Numbered from the stretch's first letter, positions 23,037 to 36,955 are shown. The stretch: 64,000 bases of DNA from Spirodela intermedia (GCA_902729315.2 LR746279.1:1130001-1194000), one strand, 5' to 3'. Numbers and translations: made by a program. The notes: generated by a model from the sequence alone, not told the origin.

Positions 23037-23459
23037 GCCATAAAATATAGATCAGCATGGGCTCCGGGTTTTGATCCACCTAGATAAATTAGATATTAAA
23101 GATATAGGAGTTCAATCATTCTTAATGAAAACCAAATATTGATGAGCTATTTTAATAATTTCATAAACCTGATGGTAATGAACCCAATGCTTGTTATTTT
23201 TATCCTAGATCTGAGGTAACTGAATCTGATTCTCTTATCTCTCCCCTCTTCCTCTATCTTACCTACTTCAGATATTGCTCTTATTGTTTTATATTTAATA
23301 AGCCCCAATTTTCATCTAGAAGTTGGAGCCTCATCAGATTAATCTATCAAGAAGACATGTTTAGGATTTATGGTTTCATATCTAGAACCTTTTAGAGACA
23401 ATTTGGATATTACAACAAGTTAAGGTGATTATCTAAAACATTAACCAATAATGAAAGAA

Positions 23460-24920
23460 TAAAATTAGCTTACATGTTCAAGAGAGCATGATCTTTCACA
23501 ATGAACTCATAGCACTGGAGAAACATGTTCTTAAAGAAGTATAGTGCAATGAATCTAAAGAAAGTCCCAAAGTTGGTAAAATTTCTGGAAAACAAGCCAC
23601 TTCCATCGCTTACATATGAAAAAAGGCCACCTGCTACATGCTTGAAGTACTATTGAGCCATTTTGAATTGTACAAGTGAAACATTCTAAGTATAATACCA
23701 CATAGGATGAAGAAATAAAATAATAATAATAATAAATGACATAATGAGAATCAAGTTAATGAATGTAGAACATGAGCCTACATAAATCAGCCTATTTTAA
23801 TGGATTAAATATTAATTTTTACAAAATACCTCCTCTTCAAGACTAGGAAATCCATTTCAATCAAAACTTTGTTTTCATCCCCTCTCATAAAGAAATGAGA
23901 CAAGTGCATTCCTAAAGAGGGAAAACATTATGTAAATATTAATGAAGTTAATGAGAATCAAGTTAATGAATGTAGAACATGAGCCTACATAAATCAGCCT
24001 ATTTTAATGAATTAAATATTAATTTTTACAAAATACCTCCTCTTCAAGACTAGGAAATCCATTTCAATCAAAACCTTGTTTTCATTCCCTCTCATAAAGA
24101 AATGAGATAAGTGGACTCTTGAAGAGGGAAAACATTATATAAATATTAATGGATTGAAGGGGAAAAAATAGAAATAGAAACCGAATGGGAATCTTTGATT
24201 GCATAGTTGAAAAGCTTATTAACATGTATCTATATTTCTTTGTAAATTTATACCTAGTAGTTCATTTAAATTTTTAACTATTGTATTGTCAAAGAAAATG
24301 GCCATCAGTTGTATGATGAAATCAGCATTATGTCCCCCTTAATTATAGTTTGAAAAACTATTACTAAATTAAGTATTATATATTTAGTATTATATACTAA
24401 ATTAAGTATTATAGCAACACAATTGTATGGTTCATTGTTACGAAGCTTGAGATAGGACACATACAATCAATTTTCCACATTTAGGAATGATTTTTTACCT
24501 TGTGGATGGGTCTTTTGGAATCATGGACTTCAAACCATTTTTGCCTTTCCTTTAAGCTAGTGAAGTTTTTTTTACAGATGGGTTTCTAGGTCCCTTGCAA
24601 CCCCTAGAGAAATCATGGCAAAGTGCTAGTGCCACAAAGGTCCTACAAAACATTAGAGGAAACTTCATTCTTTTTGCCAAAGTAAATAGAGTCCACTCAA
24701 ACAAGAAGAAACGGGTTCTACATCACAAACCTAAACAACTCAGTCCCTGAAGGCTTATATTCATTATACTCCTCAGTCTTTGATATGACGGTGAGGTTCA
24801 AATATGTATTCTTGCTAGATAACAGCTAATTGTACCTTTCACACTTGAACCAGACTTGTAAATGGCTGACTTAGTGAACCACACCAATGTTCAGATATCT
24901 CTGTCAAGATAATAGACATG
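23460..24920 (-). pseudogene. Methyltransferase pseudogene, copy 4 (exons 3-5, decayed)
   Basis: Exon 5 (about 23474-23668), exon 4 (about 23830-23910 and again near 24035-24115) and exon 3 (about 24735-24860) align with the intact gene on the minus strand. Exon 5 has a stop soon after MAQ, and SCGSG is destroyed. Exons 1-2 are missing: the copy ends near 24920. Divergence is clearly greater than in copy 3, so it is older. Confidence 0.82.
23743..24155. repeat. Tandem duplication, about 207-bp unit, inside copy 4
   Basis: The segment starting aatgagaatcaagttaatg at 23743 restarts at 23950 and continues to about 24155 with few differences. Each unit contains decayed exon 4 and neighbouring intron. 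The second unit then runs on into intron 3 sequence. Confidence 0.85.
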
Positions 24921-24925
24921 TGAAG

Positions 24926-26332
24926 TAATAAGTCTTCATTATCATGAGTTAATAATTAGTAAATAATATAGTTTTAGCCATAAGTCATGATAAATAGACT
25001 TATATTTGTGTTAAAGTGTGAAAAGTATTTTTCAATTGATTAACGTGAATTTTTGGCTAATTATGTAATTTTCTATGAATTTAGATGATTTTTATAATCT
25101 TATTTTTGAGATAAATTAAGAAAAAAGAAATAAAAATAAAAATATAGCGAAATGAGGGGGGACTCATCGGCCAGTAAGTGGGTCGGAAGCATAGTCGGGG
25201 AGGAGCTGCGACCAAGGGCTCAAACGACTAGGACCGATGGGGGCATGTGTGCGCCACTCCCCTTCCACGTCATTAGTGGCGAACCAGCTATGGGGCAAGA
25301 AGCGGTCGTACAAGCAAGAGAAAGGGACTCATTGCTTGTAAATATAATATTACTATATATTCGCTCGAAACTGCGCACAAATGATATGAGACTAAACCCA
25401 CGTCACACCTTCCCCCAAAAGGCTCTGAAGATTTTAATACCTAAAATAACCCTTATTTATAATAGAGATATACCTTGATGATGTCACTTGATAAGGGCAT
25501 TAGAGTACTTATTTTAATCTCTCTCATGTAGATGAGCAACTGGCACAGATTCAAATCTTCTCAGATCAAAAACTCATATTTTTATTTGATTATCGCGACT
25601 TTCCTACAGATCGTCGGTGAAGGTTTAAGCCACTAGAATCGCTGGATCATCGGCAAAAATCTTGTCAATGTGATTTGCAAAGCATTGTTACTAAAATTGC
25701 TAAACGATTCATGATAAAAGGATCGTGAATCCATCGAATAAATCATCTATGATTGATCAACAAACAAGTCTTTGTCGGGAAGAAGACGATCCGCTAAGAG
25801 ACAAGTTGTCACCTCTTGAGAGCATACTGGATGCAATAAAGAGCCTCCTCTTATTGCGCGAACTTGAGGATGAAGCTCCTTGACATGCGCGCTACCTTCA
25901 TCCAGCTACTCTCGATCTGATGACAGCCACTGGGGAGCCACAAAGTCGTCGTTTTCCTGCTCTACTAGGGGACAGCCGCTAGGACAGCTCCTCTCTATTT
26001 CTGCCCAATTTGTGTTCTTCAAGCATTGACGTCATTCTGACATCCGCACTCTTATTTCCCTTTTTTGTGAATTTGAAATATATTTTATTTTCATTTCTTA
26101 GTATAAAATTCATAGAAAATAGTATTTTTTGAGGACAATTCTAAATAATTATCTAATATTATATTACATCCCTATGATCGACCTGAAAAATTATCACTAT
26201 GTTTGGAAGTTTTATTAAATTATAATTGATATATTTGTTCAGAAATACTTCTAAATATCCAAAAATTGATATTTTTTAGTTTTATAAATTTTTAATTTGT
26301 GTGATTTACTATACAACAACTAAGTCACGTCA
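24926..26332 (+). mobile_element. Solo LTR (1407 bp) with TSD tgaag
   Basis: Plus-sense family LTR, starting TAATAAGTCTTC and ending AAGTCACGTCA, without internal sequence. tgaag occurs directly before (24921-24925) and after (26333-26337). It belongs to the subfamily with the gatgtcacttgataagggcatt segment. It inserted near the broken end of methyltransferase copy 4. Confidence 0.9.
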
Positions 26333-26337
26333 TGAAG

Positions 26338-27705
26338 TGCACTTGTCGTTATATTTAAATGCACATTATCTAATAATATTTATAACTAAGACTTAAGAAA
26401 ATATTAGTATAGAAGTAAGTCTCAAGTCAAACATAGGGAGATTGATTAATCTGTTGTGAAAACTAATTTAATTTATATATAAAGTAATTTTAATATCATA
26501 GTAATATTTAATAGAAATAATAAAATAGAAGGGTGAAGTGAGAAGAATAAAGGAAGGGAAGTAGAGAAAGGAAGGAGGAAAAGAGAGAAAGAAGAGAAAG
26601 AGCTCTCACGAAAGATGAGAGAAGAGATCTCTTGCGGAAGAGAAAGAAAGAGAGAGGAGGAAATCTCATGCGAGATGGAGAGAGAGAAAGGTCTCACAAG
26701 AGAGAGAAAGAGAGAGAGGGAGATTGATCAATCAAGAGAGAGAGAGAGATCTCACGAGAGACGGAGAAAGAAATAAGATGATAATAAAGAAAGAGAGAAA
26801 TACGGTCAACCCATTTTCATGGTGATCATTATTCTTGGACGAATGTGTGCTCAAAAATTCACACACATGACATGAGGTCAGTTGTGAATGTTTTCATATT
26901 ATTTTAATCATTAAACACTCATTGATCAGCCTTTAATCTCGGTGATTTTGCATTCAAAAATAGAAAAATACTTGTTATTTGTGGAACACTAGAAATATGA
27001 ATATGTTAAGATTCAACTACACAAATCAATTGTAAATAAGTTGAGAATGATCTTAACTTGATCTCAAGCAAGTTTTAGAAGATTCAGAAGAAGAACGAAA
27101 ATCATTCATCAAGTTTTGAATTAGTTCTACTCATTTCAATCGAAACATACATGAAATAAAAATAACTTGCTGTAAAATATAAATAAATGATAAAATTAGG
27201 TAAGTAAATTCTAAAATCAGAAAATAAATCATTGCTCAAATTTAGTCTGCCTCCTAGGTAGTTAGAGACACCGGTGTGGTGACTTGTTGAAAGTCATAGA
27301 AGTATTGGTCGGAAGCATTGTGCCGCTTGTTGGAAAGATCCATCAAAAGAAGGGTCAACCATGTTGTCACCATTGTCTAGGGGGAGAAGGAAGGAGTTGA
27401 CCACTTGCCGAAGGCCTTGAGTGTAGTCGAGGGAGGAAGAAATGAACTTACTGATTGTCGGAGACGTTGATTGCACAAAAAGAAGGAAGAACGGATCGCC
27501 ATATTCGCAACTATTGTGAGTTTAAAGATAATTGATAATATCTATTTTATTAGAAAATAATTAATTATTATTGTTATATCCCTAAGGTGATACATGCGAG
27601 AACTTAATTTCTCAATATCATGGTGCTTTAAGAGCTATTGGATCAGATATGTTTGGTCACATGGTGCACTGAGCGATGTAAGATCAACCCACCACAAATT
27701 GCTGT
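26338..27705. other. AT-rich DNA with GA-rich tract, no gene seen
   Basis: 26515-26790 is strongly purine-rich (GA with gagat units) on the plus strand. 27240-27480 has better composition and a 60-codon minus frame (27294-27476) that I cannot assign; it might be an old transposon piece. Nothing else is recognisable. Confidence 0.4.
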
Positions 27706-29427
27706 TGACATCACTTAGTCATTGTATAGTAAATCAAGTAAATTTAAAATTTATAAAACTAGAAAATATTAATTTTTAGATATTTTAAAAGTATTTTTGA
27801 ACAAATATATCAATTATAATTTAATAAAATTTCTAAAAATAGTAGAAATTTTTTAAGTCGATCACAAGGATGTAATATAATATTGGATAATTTTTTTAAA
27901 TTTGTTTCAAAGAATACGATTTTGTCTAAATTTTAGACTAAGAATGAAAATAAAATATATTTAAAATTCACAAAAAAGGGAAATAAGGGGTGCGGGCATT
28001 ATGATGATGTAAGCACCCGACAAACGTGAATTGGGCAGAAACAGAGTTCTGTCTAGTAATTCTTACGTAAGCGATTATAGAAGATTTAGTGATCAAATTA
28101 AGATCTGTAAAAACTAGAAGAATCGTAATTGAATGAAGAGTAGTTTGGAAAATTTAAATCACATAATCTATCTCTAAATGAGCTGAAAATTAAGTTGAAA
28201 GCAAGAAAAATAAAGTTTTGGCATCGCGGCGATGATGCGTCAACGATACACTAGAATCCTAAGTGTTCAGGAGAATCGTCGTGTAGTGTCCGCGACCTCG
28301 AAAGCTCTCTTTGGACAAGGAGGATGTGGGTGATCTCTAGATCTTCGTGCGAAGTCAGATCAATAAAATAGGTCATCAAATCATCTCATGTGATTGTCAC
28401 TTAGTAGAGTGGAAAAATAATGACTTTGCGACTCTCCAACGATTGTCATCAAATGGAGAGGAGCTGGATAGAGGTGGGGTGTGTGTCAGAGAACTTCATC
28501 CTCAAGTTTGCGTAGCAAGAGGAGGCTCTTCATCGCATCTAGTACGCTCCCAAGAGGTAGCAACTCATCTCCCGGTGGATCGACCTCTTCTCGACGACGA
28601 CTTGTTCATCAATTAATTGAAGATGGTTTACTCGATAGATTTGTGACCCTTTTATCACAAATCATTTAGTAATTTTAGTAATAACGCTCCGAAAATTATG
28701 TTGACGAGATTTTTACTAATGATCGAACAATTCTGGTGGCTTAATCTTTCACCGATGATTTTTAAGAAAGTTGTGATTTAATCAGATAAAAATACGAGTT
28801 TTGGCTCTAGTAAGATTCGAACGCGTGCCGGTCGCTCGCTTGTATGAAAGAGTGAAATAAATACTCTAATACGTTTATAAAGTGACGTCATCATGATATA
28901 TCTTTCTTATAAGTAAGGGGTATTTGAGGTATTGAAATAATCGGCACCAATCTGAGGAAGGTGTGATCCAGGTTTAGTCTCACATCGGTTGCACGCCAAA
29001 GTTTTGGACGAATATATAGTAATATCAGATTTAGAACCAATGAGTCCCTTTCTTTGCCCCATAGCTGGCTGACAATTGGTGACGTGGAAGGGAAGTGGCA
29101 CACATGTGCCCTCATCAGTCCATAGCTGCTCGAGCCCTTGCTCATGGCTCCACCCCAACTACACTTCCGACCCGCTTGCGGGCCCAGTTGGCCAGTAGGT
29201 CCTCCCCCCCCCCCTCTCCCGCCTTTTTTTTTCTTTCTTCATTTATCTCAAAACCAAGATTAGAAAAATTATACAAATTCACAAAAAATCACATAATCAG
29301 CCAAAAAATCACATTAACCAATTGAAATCACTTTTCACAAAACACAAATATAAGTCTATTTATCATGAGTTAAGGCTAAAACTATATTATTTATTAATTA
29401 TTAACTCATGATAATGAAGACTTATCA
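27706..29427 (-). mobile_element. Complete LTR (about 1.72 kb), apparently solo
   Basis: The plus view starts TGACATCACTTAGTC and ends GAAGACTTATCA, a full family LTR in minus sense. No primer site or gag adjoins its left side and no polypurine tract its right. The flanks gctgt and actac do not match, so the duplication is lost or the LTR is a recombination product. It includes the subfamily segment with gtgacgtcatcatg near 28880. Confidence 0.85.
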
Positions 29428-30160
29428 ACTACCAATCACGAACTTAAGTTTCTAGTACCATGGCGACTTGTTAGCCATCGGATCATCATTTATGTCTACG
29501 TGTGTGTTGAGTGGTGTCGGATTCATGAACCATTGATGGATTACTTTACGCATATAGTATCATGGCATGTCGCCCATTACATGATCTGACTTATCTAATG
29601 ACATGGCTCATTGAACACCATTAGATCACACCGTGCTCCAGATGGCTTCCCTAAAACACACGAGAAGATTTAGTCCCACATCGGAAGTTTTTCATCATTA
29701 AGTTGAATATAAATCGAAGTTACTCTCTTAACAAAGATCCCTTCTCCTGAAATTAAACAATGCCTAGGACCATCTTGGGAGAAGGTAAAAAGGTGGTCTG
29801 CCCTTGAACGCACATGTGTGTATGATGCTCCTTGCTCCATGACTAGTTGGCCATTGGGATGTGACAGCGAAGTGATGCACATGTGCGCGAAGTGAGTCCC
29901 TCACCACTCAAAACCAGCTCATAGCTCCCCCGATCTGGGTCTACCCACTCGACCGCAGCACCCCTCTAGGTCAACTACCAAGTGCTGGCTTGCCGGTGGG
30001 TGAAATATTTTTATATGTTATTCTTTTATATTTTTAAATAACAAAAAATTACACTAAGTATTTTAACTTCAAACTTCTAAAAGTAACAATATATCTTATA
30101 TTTATTCTGGAAGTTAACAAAATAAAATAATAAAAGTAATTCAAACACAAAAAATCTAGC
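29428..30160 (-). mobile_element. Diverged LTR-like fragment and spacer
   Basis: 29428-29640 holds no recognised feature. From about 29668 the run agtcccacatcgg, a decayed TATA region, tgtatgatgctccttgc and a GC-rich gctggcttgccggtggg parallels the inner half of the family LTR in minus sense, but with low identity. It is probably an old LTR of a related family. Confidence 0.45.
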
Positions 30161-30164
30161 TTTA

Positions 30165-30510
30165 ACAGCATGCTAGAGAGGTTCAGAAATGAGGTGTTCT
30201 CACAAGTTTAGGCCTGATGGCCCCTGCCTTATTAGTGGTTTACAGCAAATTGGGCAGGCAAATATGTCGAGTTCTAGACAAATGTCGTCTTGTGCCCTTT
30301 CCTCCTGCAAAAGTGAAGCTTCTTGATTTAATATTCAGAGAACTATGAAGATAAAGATGCAAAGAAATGTTCAAAACAAATCTAAGACCAGCAAGCATAC
30401 TAAATTCTCCACAACCACAGTGATTTGAGATTAGTCTCCAAAAGTAAATCAAGATCCCTACCTTCTCAAGAATGACTGCTGCAGCATTGATCCAAAACCT
30501 AGCATACATG
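30165..30510 (-). pseudogene. Methyltransferase fragment, copy 5 (exons 1-2)
   Basis: Minus-strand matches to exon 2 (about 30213-30310; its CPIC region is still visible as tgcccaatttg) and to the 3' half of exon 1 with its AAG|GTAGGG donor (about 30460-30500). The start codon region is missing and exon 2 has substitutions creating breaks. The sequence to the right is copia DNA. Confidence 0.75.
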
Positions 30511-30529
30511 AGCATAGATAAGACTCCCT

Positions 30530-32860
30530 ACAGCTGTTGTATAAGAAATCTTTTATATCTCTTTAGTCTCATAATCACTTTTGGGACATTAATTAAGGCT
30601 GAATTTGTCTCTTTTATCCACTAGGGTATCACTTGATATATATTTTTAGATGTCAAATCTTTCTAGAACTTTATTGAGACAATTTTTATGTGACAATCAA
30701 AAAGAATATTTCAAGACCAATCTCGGTATATCTATATGCCCAATACAAAGGAGGCTTTAGTGATACCTTTCATTTCAAAGTTCTTTGAAAAAAAACCTTT
30801 AGTTTATATCATTACTAGTAAGTAATATGTCATCAACATATAAAATCAAGAAGATATAATTACTCTCACTAAATTTATGATATACACAATCAAAAAATAC
30901 ATTTATCTCAAAATCAAATGAGATATAACTTGATGTCATTTGTGATACCATTTACGAAAACTTTACTTGAGTCTATAGATAGATTTCTTTAATTTACATG
31001 ATACATTATACAAGTCTTCTAACTAAAAGATAGTCTTTACATCTATTTGATGTAGCATGAGATCAAAATATGTCACATGTGTTATTATTATTCTAAAAGA
31101 GTCTTTTGAAGAAATCGAAATAAAAGTCTTTTTATGATTGATGCATTTCTTTTGGGTAAATATCTTAGTGACAAGACTAGCCTTATATCTCTTTATATTA
31201 CCTTTCAAATTTCTTTTGATATTAAATATCTATTTACAACCAATAGGTTTCGCACCTTCAAGTAATATAACAAGATCCCGAATGTCATTATAATGCATGG
31301 ATTTAATTTCTTCCTTCATGAAATTTATCTACATTTGAGAAATAGAACTTTGCATGGCCTGATGAAAGTCGATAGGATCATCTTTCATTATTCTAATATT
31401 AGCTTCATGTTCTTAGAGAAATACATAATAATCATATGAAATTACACTTATCTTTTCTCTAGTGGAACTCCTTAGCAGCACTTGTTCTTGAGAGTGTTGA
31501 GTTTATTCATCTAGAATAGGAAGTATGAAAATATTATTTTCATTTGATATTACTCCTTAAAAACATCAGATAGAATTTGATTCATATCAATGCCAATAGC
31601 AATGTGAGGAATTGAAACAAAAACAAAGTCTCTAACCTTATCCCTCTTTACAAACTCAACTTCCTCAAATGAGATATAACCTTATCCCTCTTTACCACCA
31701 CGACCTGATTTGATAGTCTTAATCCTTTTGTTGAGTTTATTCTCAACATTAGGCTTAATTCTTGAACACATCTAGGGATTGAGACTTCTCTTTGATGAGA
31801 TATATGTAACTATATTGAGAATAATTATCTTTGAATGTAACAAAATATTATTGACCATTTAAAGAAATTTTAGGAAGTGACCCACAAATATATATATGTA
31901 TTAATTATAAGACATCTAAAGCTCAATTAAAACTTGTTCTTCTTTTGTTTATTTGTTCTCCTTGCTACAATTGACATGTGACAAAATTATAATCAAGTGG
32001 GTCAAGAATTTTTTCATACACAAGTTAATCAATTCTCTTTTTAGGGATATGACTTAATCATTTGTACCTTAATGAAGTAGATTGTTGCATCAAGAAAATA
32101 TACATTACCATAACTTAATAAAGAATTGGTATCAACCAATTTAAATCTTAAAAAGAGACTAAACCTTTTATTTTCAAATAGACAAGTATAGCTATATTTA
32201 TTTAAAATATAAATATAAATAAGATTATGTCTACAAGACGCTACAATGAACATCTCATTTAGATCAAAATGGTGACTAGTATTTAAAGATAATCTAAAAA
32301 TCCTTATGGCCTTCATTACAACTTTATTGTCATCACCTGTATAGATGTATCTTTCAACATCAAGTGGCTTTCAAGAGTGAAAGCAGCATTGCATAGACAC
32401 TTATATGAATAGTAGCAGTACAATCTATCCACAAAGTGTTCAAAGGTACCAAAATCAAATTAACTTTTGAACAAACAAATGTGAGAAGCTCACCTTTCTT
32501 TGCACGCCAAGTGATGTACTTGGGGCAATCCTTCTTCATATGTCCATCATGCTTATATAGAAAATAATGAAATTTATTATCTCACTTCTTATATTTTTTT
32601 AATAATGGGCCACTTGCAACCTCTTTGCATTTTTGTCTTTACTTCACTTTGTCTTTAGATGTCACAACTAAATGAGTACTTTCTTAGCTATCTTTCTTAT
32701 GTCTCTCTTCCTCTTGCACATAGTGGGAGCTAAGCTCATTAATATACAATTTGTCCGTCAAACAATTATAGCTCACTTTAAATTAACTAAATTGTGTAGG
32801 AAGTGAGAGCAAAATGAAATGTACTATGACATCTTTTGGTAGGTCAATGTTTAGTGGCTT
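30530..32860 (-). pseudogene. Ty1/copia gag-pol remnant
   Basis: In minus sense: a zinc knuckle-like KHDGHMKKDCPKYI near 32540-32580; a protease-like LWIDCTATIHIS near 32430; a pre-integrase stretch at 32041-32316; integrase pieces (YFVTFKDNYSQYSY near 31850); and RT with RYKASLVTKIFTQK, KDSFRIIITHV and LMLHQIDVKTIF at 31023-31208, then a YMLMTYYLL stretch where YVDD should be (about 30820). Order and spacing fit one copia element with scattered stops. No LTRs are defined. Confidence 0.83.
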
Positions 32861-32869
32861 CAATTTTGT

Positions 32870-34917
32870 TGTAAGATGTGACATTTGTAACTTTATATTT
32901 CCTTTGTGATTATACTTTATAGAGGAAAGGTTTGTCAGAAGTGAACTTATTTGTCAAAAGGTTTAGCAATTGTGACTTATCAGAAAAAGTTCTCCTAAAT
33001 GCATTTGAGATTGTGTGTTTGATGATCATGAGACGCAATCTATTAGATCGATCTCATTTTTCTATTTCTCTCTTATCCTCAAGAGAGTCTTTGGGTCAAT
33101 CTATCTTCAATGCAAGGTCCAGATCTACCATTAATGATATATGAACTTAGTGTGTTGTTTAGGCCTAAGTAGATTCAATCAGAGATATTGATATAACCCT
33201 GATCTTACATTAATTAGGTAGATCTCACATGGATTGTATTTTTTTTAGGATTTCGAATTAGGGAGATGAGGGAGATGAGCTAGATATGAATTAGAGTGTG
33301 AGAGGGAGATATAGATGAAGATATAAATTTAGATGAAAAGAGAAGAATATGAAATGAGTGGATATCTGTGGATCGAAAAAACTATTGATAACCTCTTACC
33401 TATATTCTAAATACAATACAAGAATTGAGATGACTTATCAAGATCAGCTCCAAGAGGAGGGAGAAGATGCTGCACCACCTCCTAGCTTCAATTTCACTAT
33501 CCACTTGATGATCTCCTTCAGACTTAGATGCTCTACTAACTTGTACATGCACTCACTCTTATCCACTAATGGATTGAAGATGAAAGATGCAGGCTTCATT
33601 CATCAAAAACAAGGAGGACAAGAGGGATTCAAGCATGTTGTTTCACTTGGCCATATAGGTTTCAGCACAACTGCAGGAATGAGAGAGAAGAGAGAGAAAG
33701 CCACAATTTATAGGGCATTTTTGGGCACCCAAAATGTCCTAAAATGTGGCAGAATGTTTCTTGAGAGCCACGTTTTTCCCCTCCTCTTTCCTCCATTTTT
33801 GGATTTGGAAACTGTTCTCCATAAAAAGTGGATCACTAGTTGACTATGTCCATCCTCAAGGCTTCTGTTGATCCATTCAATGGGCTCCTTCAAAGGGCTA
33901 ATTGCTCATTCTGAAATGGGATCAAATAGATGGTAGATAAAAGCCATGACCATCTCTACCTATGTATCATAGAAACCCATAAAAATTATAAGAAATAATC
34001 TGCTTGATGTCATAGAAGTCAAATGGAATTAACTCATAATCAACATGCTCATAAAAAGTGTGCAATTAATAAATTGTATCAACATACACGAAATGCATGA
34101 ATGTGATTAGGTAACATGATAACATGTACTAGTAATTAATGCACATGCATATCGAATAAGCATAAATCCAATGCATGAATGCATGCTATCAACCATACCT
34201 AGAGAGGGCATGAAAAGTTCTTTCCATTCTGAAATTTGTTCTATTAAGTACTGAAATTGTATTAATACTGGTAGAAATATTCAAAGCATAACTTGAAATC
34301 ATATGAAGAACAACATAAAATACTAAAATAAGCATAAGTTCAAATAGCGGGACATCTCATCACAAGATATCTACTACAACATCAATATCATGTCTTTTGA
34401 TCAAATAATGGGACATAAGATATCGCAAGAACAACTTATTGTTCACATGAAATTTTGAATGATTGTCACATATTTATCATCATAAGTATATGTAATTTGA
34501 TGAAATACTAAAGCATCTTTTGGGCCGGTCAATATCCTCATGAATCACATGTAGATCATCTTAATATTTTAGAATAATAATTTCCACAAGAGAGCCCACT
34601 TTGACTGGATCCTATGTCAATTATATACTCCAAAATAAAAAATGTACCAAAATCGAATTTCATGAAAGTTATTTGATATTTAAGCATGCTCAATGTAAAC
34701 ATAATAATTGAGAAATCAAATAACTTCATAATAATTTCTAAAATAAATATCATAAAATAGAAATTTAGAAATAACTTAAATGATGTCATAAATCAAAATG
34801 ATGGGTGTTGACATCAGAATATCGAATGAGGACACCATTATGATGCGACCACTCATTCTAGCTATATGAGCTGCCTTAGCCAACAAGACATGACATGTCA
34901 TTTATTCCTTTTGACTA
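32870..34917. other. Possible copia LTR/leader and AT-rich DNA
   Basis: 33360-33850 has an open 161-codon plus frame, but the minus strand offers a better reading: a promoter-like CCCTATAAATTGTGG at about 33704-33718 followed by CT-rich leader sequence, as in a copia LTR lying upstream (minus sense) of the gag-pol remnant. No primer site for initiator tRNA-Met is visible, so this is tentative. 33850-34917 is AT-rich with nothing recognised. Confidence 0.35.
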
Positions 34918-36427
34918 GAAGAATCGTAATTTAATGAAGAAGAGTTTTGAAACTTGAAATCACACAAAGTATTACTAAATTAAGTAAAAATTAAGTTTAA
35001 AGTAAGAAAGACAAAGTTTCAGCCTCGTGACAGCGATCATTAGATGTGTGCGAGATGGTTATCGTGTGATGTCCATAGCCTCAAGGGCTCTCGAATATGG
35101 ACGTCTTAGGCATTCGCTAGATATTATTTCAAAGTTCAGAAAATGATGGTATAAGTTAAATTAGTTAGAAAATGATGAAATAGAGTTCTGACATTTTGGT
35201 GGTGATACATCAAAATCTTAAATGTTCGAAAAGATTTTTTTGCAATGTTTATGGGTCAAAGGATCTCCTTGTACAAGGACGATCTAGACAATCTCTAGAT
35301 CTTCTTGTGAAGTCTAGAATCAATAAAATAGGTTGTTGAATTGTCTCTAACGACTATCATTCAATGAAGTAAAAAAATGATGACTTTGTAACTCTCTAGC
35401 AACTGTCATGTGACGGAGATGAGTTGGATGAAGGTAAGGTGCATCTTAGAGAACTTTATCTTTAGATCCGTGCAACAAGAAGAGGTTCTTCATCGCATTT
35501 AATATGCTCTTAGGAGATGGTGACTTGTTTCTCGACAGATCATCTTCTTCTCAACAATGACTTGTTCATCGATTGATTAGAGATGATTTACTTGATGGAT
35601 TTATAATTTTTTTATTGAAAATCGTTCAACAATTTTAGTAAAATGCTCCACGAATAACATTGATGAGATTTTTACTGATGATTAAATGATTATGACAACT
35701 TAATCATTCACTAGAAATTTGTAGGAAAATAATAATTTAATTAGATAAAAATATAAGTTTTTGACTCTAGTAGAATTCAAACCTTTGTTGGTTGTTCGCA
35801 TGTATAAGAGAGAGTGAAATAAGTACACGAATACCTTTATAAAGTGATATCATAAGAGTATTTTCTTCTAATAAATAAGGGGTATTTTTGGAATTAAAAT
35901 TATAAAACCCTTCTAGGGAGGCTGTGACTGCTGATTTAGTCCCACATTAGTTATATGCTGAATTTTGAGACATATATATAGTAATACGAAATTTGTTAAT
36001 CAATGAATCCCTTTCATGTGTGTATACGACCACTCCTTGCCTCATGCCTAACTGGCCACTAATGACGTGGAAGGGGAGTGATGCACACATGTCCCTTACC
36101 TATCGGTCCATCCTTAGTGGCTTGAGCCCCTGCTCACGGCTCTACCCGATTATGCTTTTGACCTACTTGCAAGCCCAATTGGTCAGCAAGTTTCCCCCTT
36201 TTTTATCTTTTTATTTTATTTTATTTTTCTTTATTTATCTGAAAAATATGATTATAAAAATTATATAAAATCAAATAATAAGACTAAATTTCACATTAAA
36301 AAATTTAAAACCACTTTTCACAATTTATCATAAATTATGAAATATTTCTAAAATTCTAAAAAATAGTATTTTTTAATTTTATAAATTTTAAATTTAGTGA
36401 TTTATTATACAATGATTAAGTCATGTT
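34918..36427 (-). mobile_element. Decayed LTR with an inverted LTR end
   Basis: 34918-36340 follows the family LTR in minus sense from the gaagaatcgtaatt segment to the caccacttttcac segment, with many substitutions and a short internal duplication near 35140-35215. At about 36340 it switches to the last 90 bp of the LTR in plus sense, ending ...gattaagtcatgtta. The result is two LTR pieces tail to tail. Old and inactive. Confidence 0.75.
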
Positions 36428-36955
36428 AGGCATCCACGTGAAAATATCTCTTAAATGACCCCTGCAAAACATTTGCAATGACTTTCTAGAAGGTTCAAGA
36501 CCTATCACGTGACAACAGGCTGGTAAGAGGTGGTAGGAGTGGTAGGCCCATTAAAGCACTAGAGACTCACTAGTAGCAGGCGGTAGGATGAGGCCAACGC
36601 CACACCCAAAGATATGGTCAAGACCACTCATGTGCAAGAATAATGTATTATAAGTCTCAAGCCCAAGGAGGAAAGGCAGGAAGAAGCATCCACTGAAGTT
36701 GTGGAGACCAGCCATATCGGGGCAGCCACCCCATCCTCCCATTTCCTCATTTAGAAGGACTAGCCTCGGGCCCTTTGGACGGCCCTTCAATTATCCCACC
36801 CCCTTGTACTTTTTTTGAACTCTTGTTATGGTCCGAAGATTCAAAGGTCTATCCTATCTAATCGGTCTTTTAGTTACAGTGAACTTTCCTGGTTTTCCCT
36901 CCTTAGTTCCCTCTTTCTCTCCTTTACTCTGTCCCTCACAGCGGATACCCATCAT
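36428..36955. other. Unassigned spacer
   Basis: About 530 bp of mixed composition, with gtggtaggagtggtaggc-type short repeats near 36524-36545. A minus frame of 79 codons (36551-36790) has no recognisable homology. It may be part of another retroelement. It ends exactly where methyltransferase exon 2 homology begins. Confidence 0.35.

Noticed and set aside
27706-29427. LTR at this position as a solo LTR with a target-site duplication
   Set aside because: Flanks gctgt and actac do not match, so the duplication claim cannot be made.
33358-33843. 161-codon plus-strand frame as a gene
   Set aside because: No recognisable domain, and the minus strand shows a TATAAAT promoter-like site suited to a copia LTR lying next to a minus-sense copia remnant.
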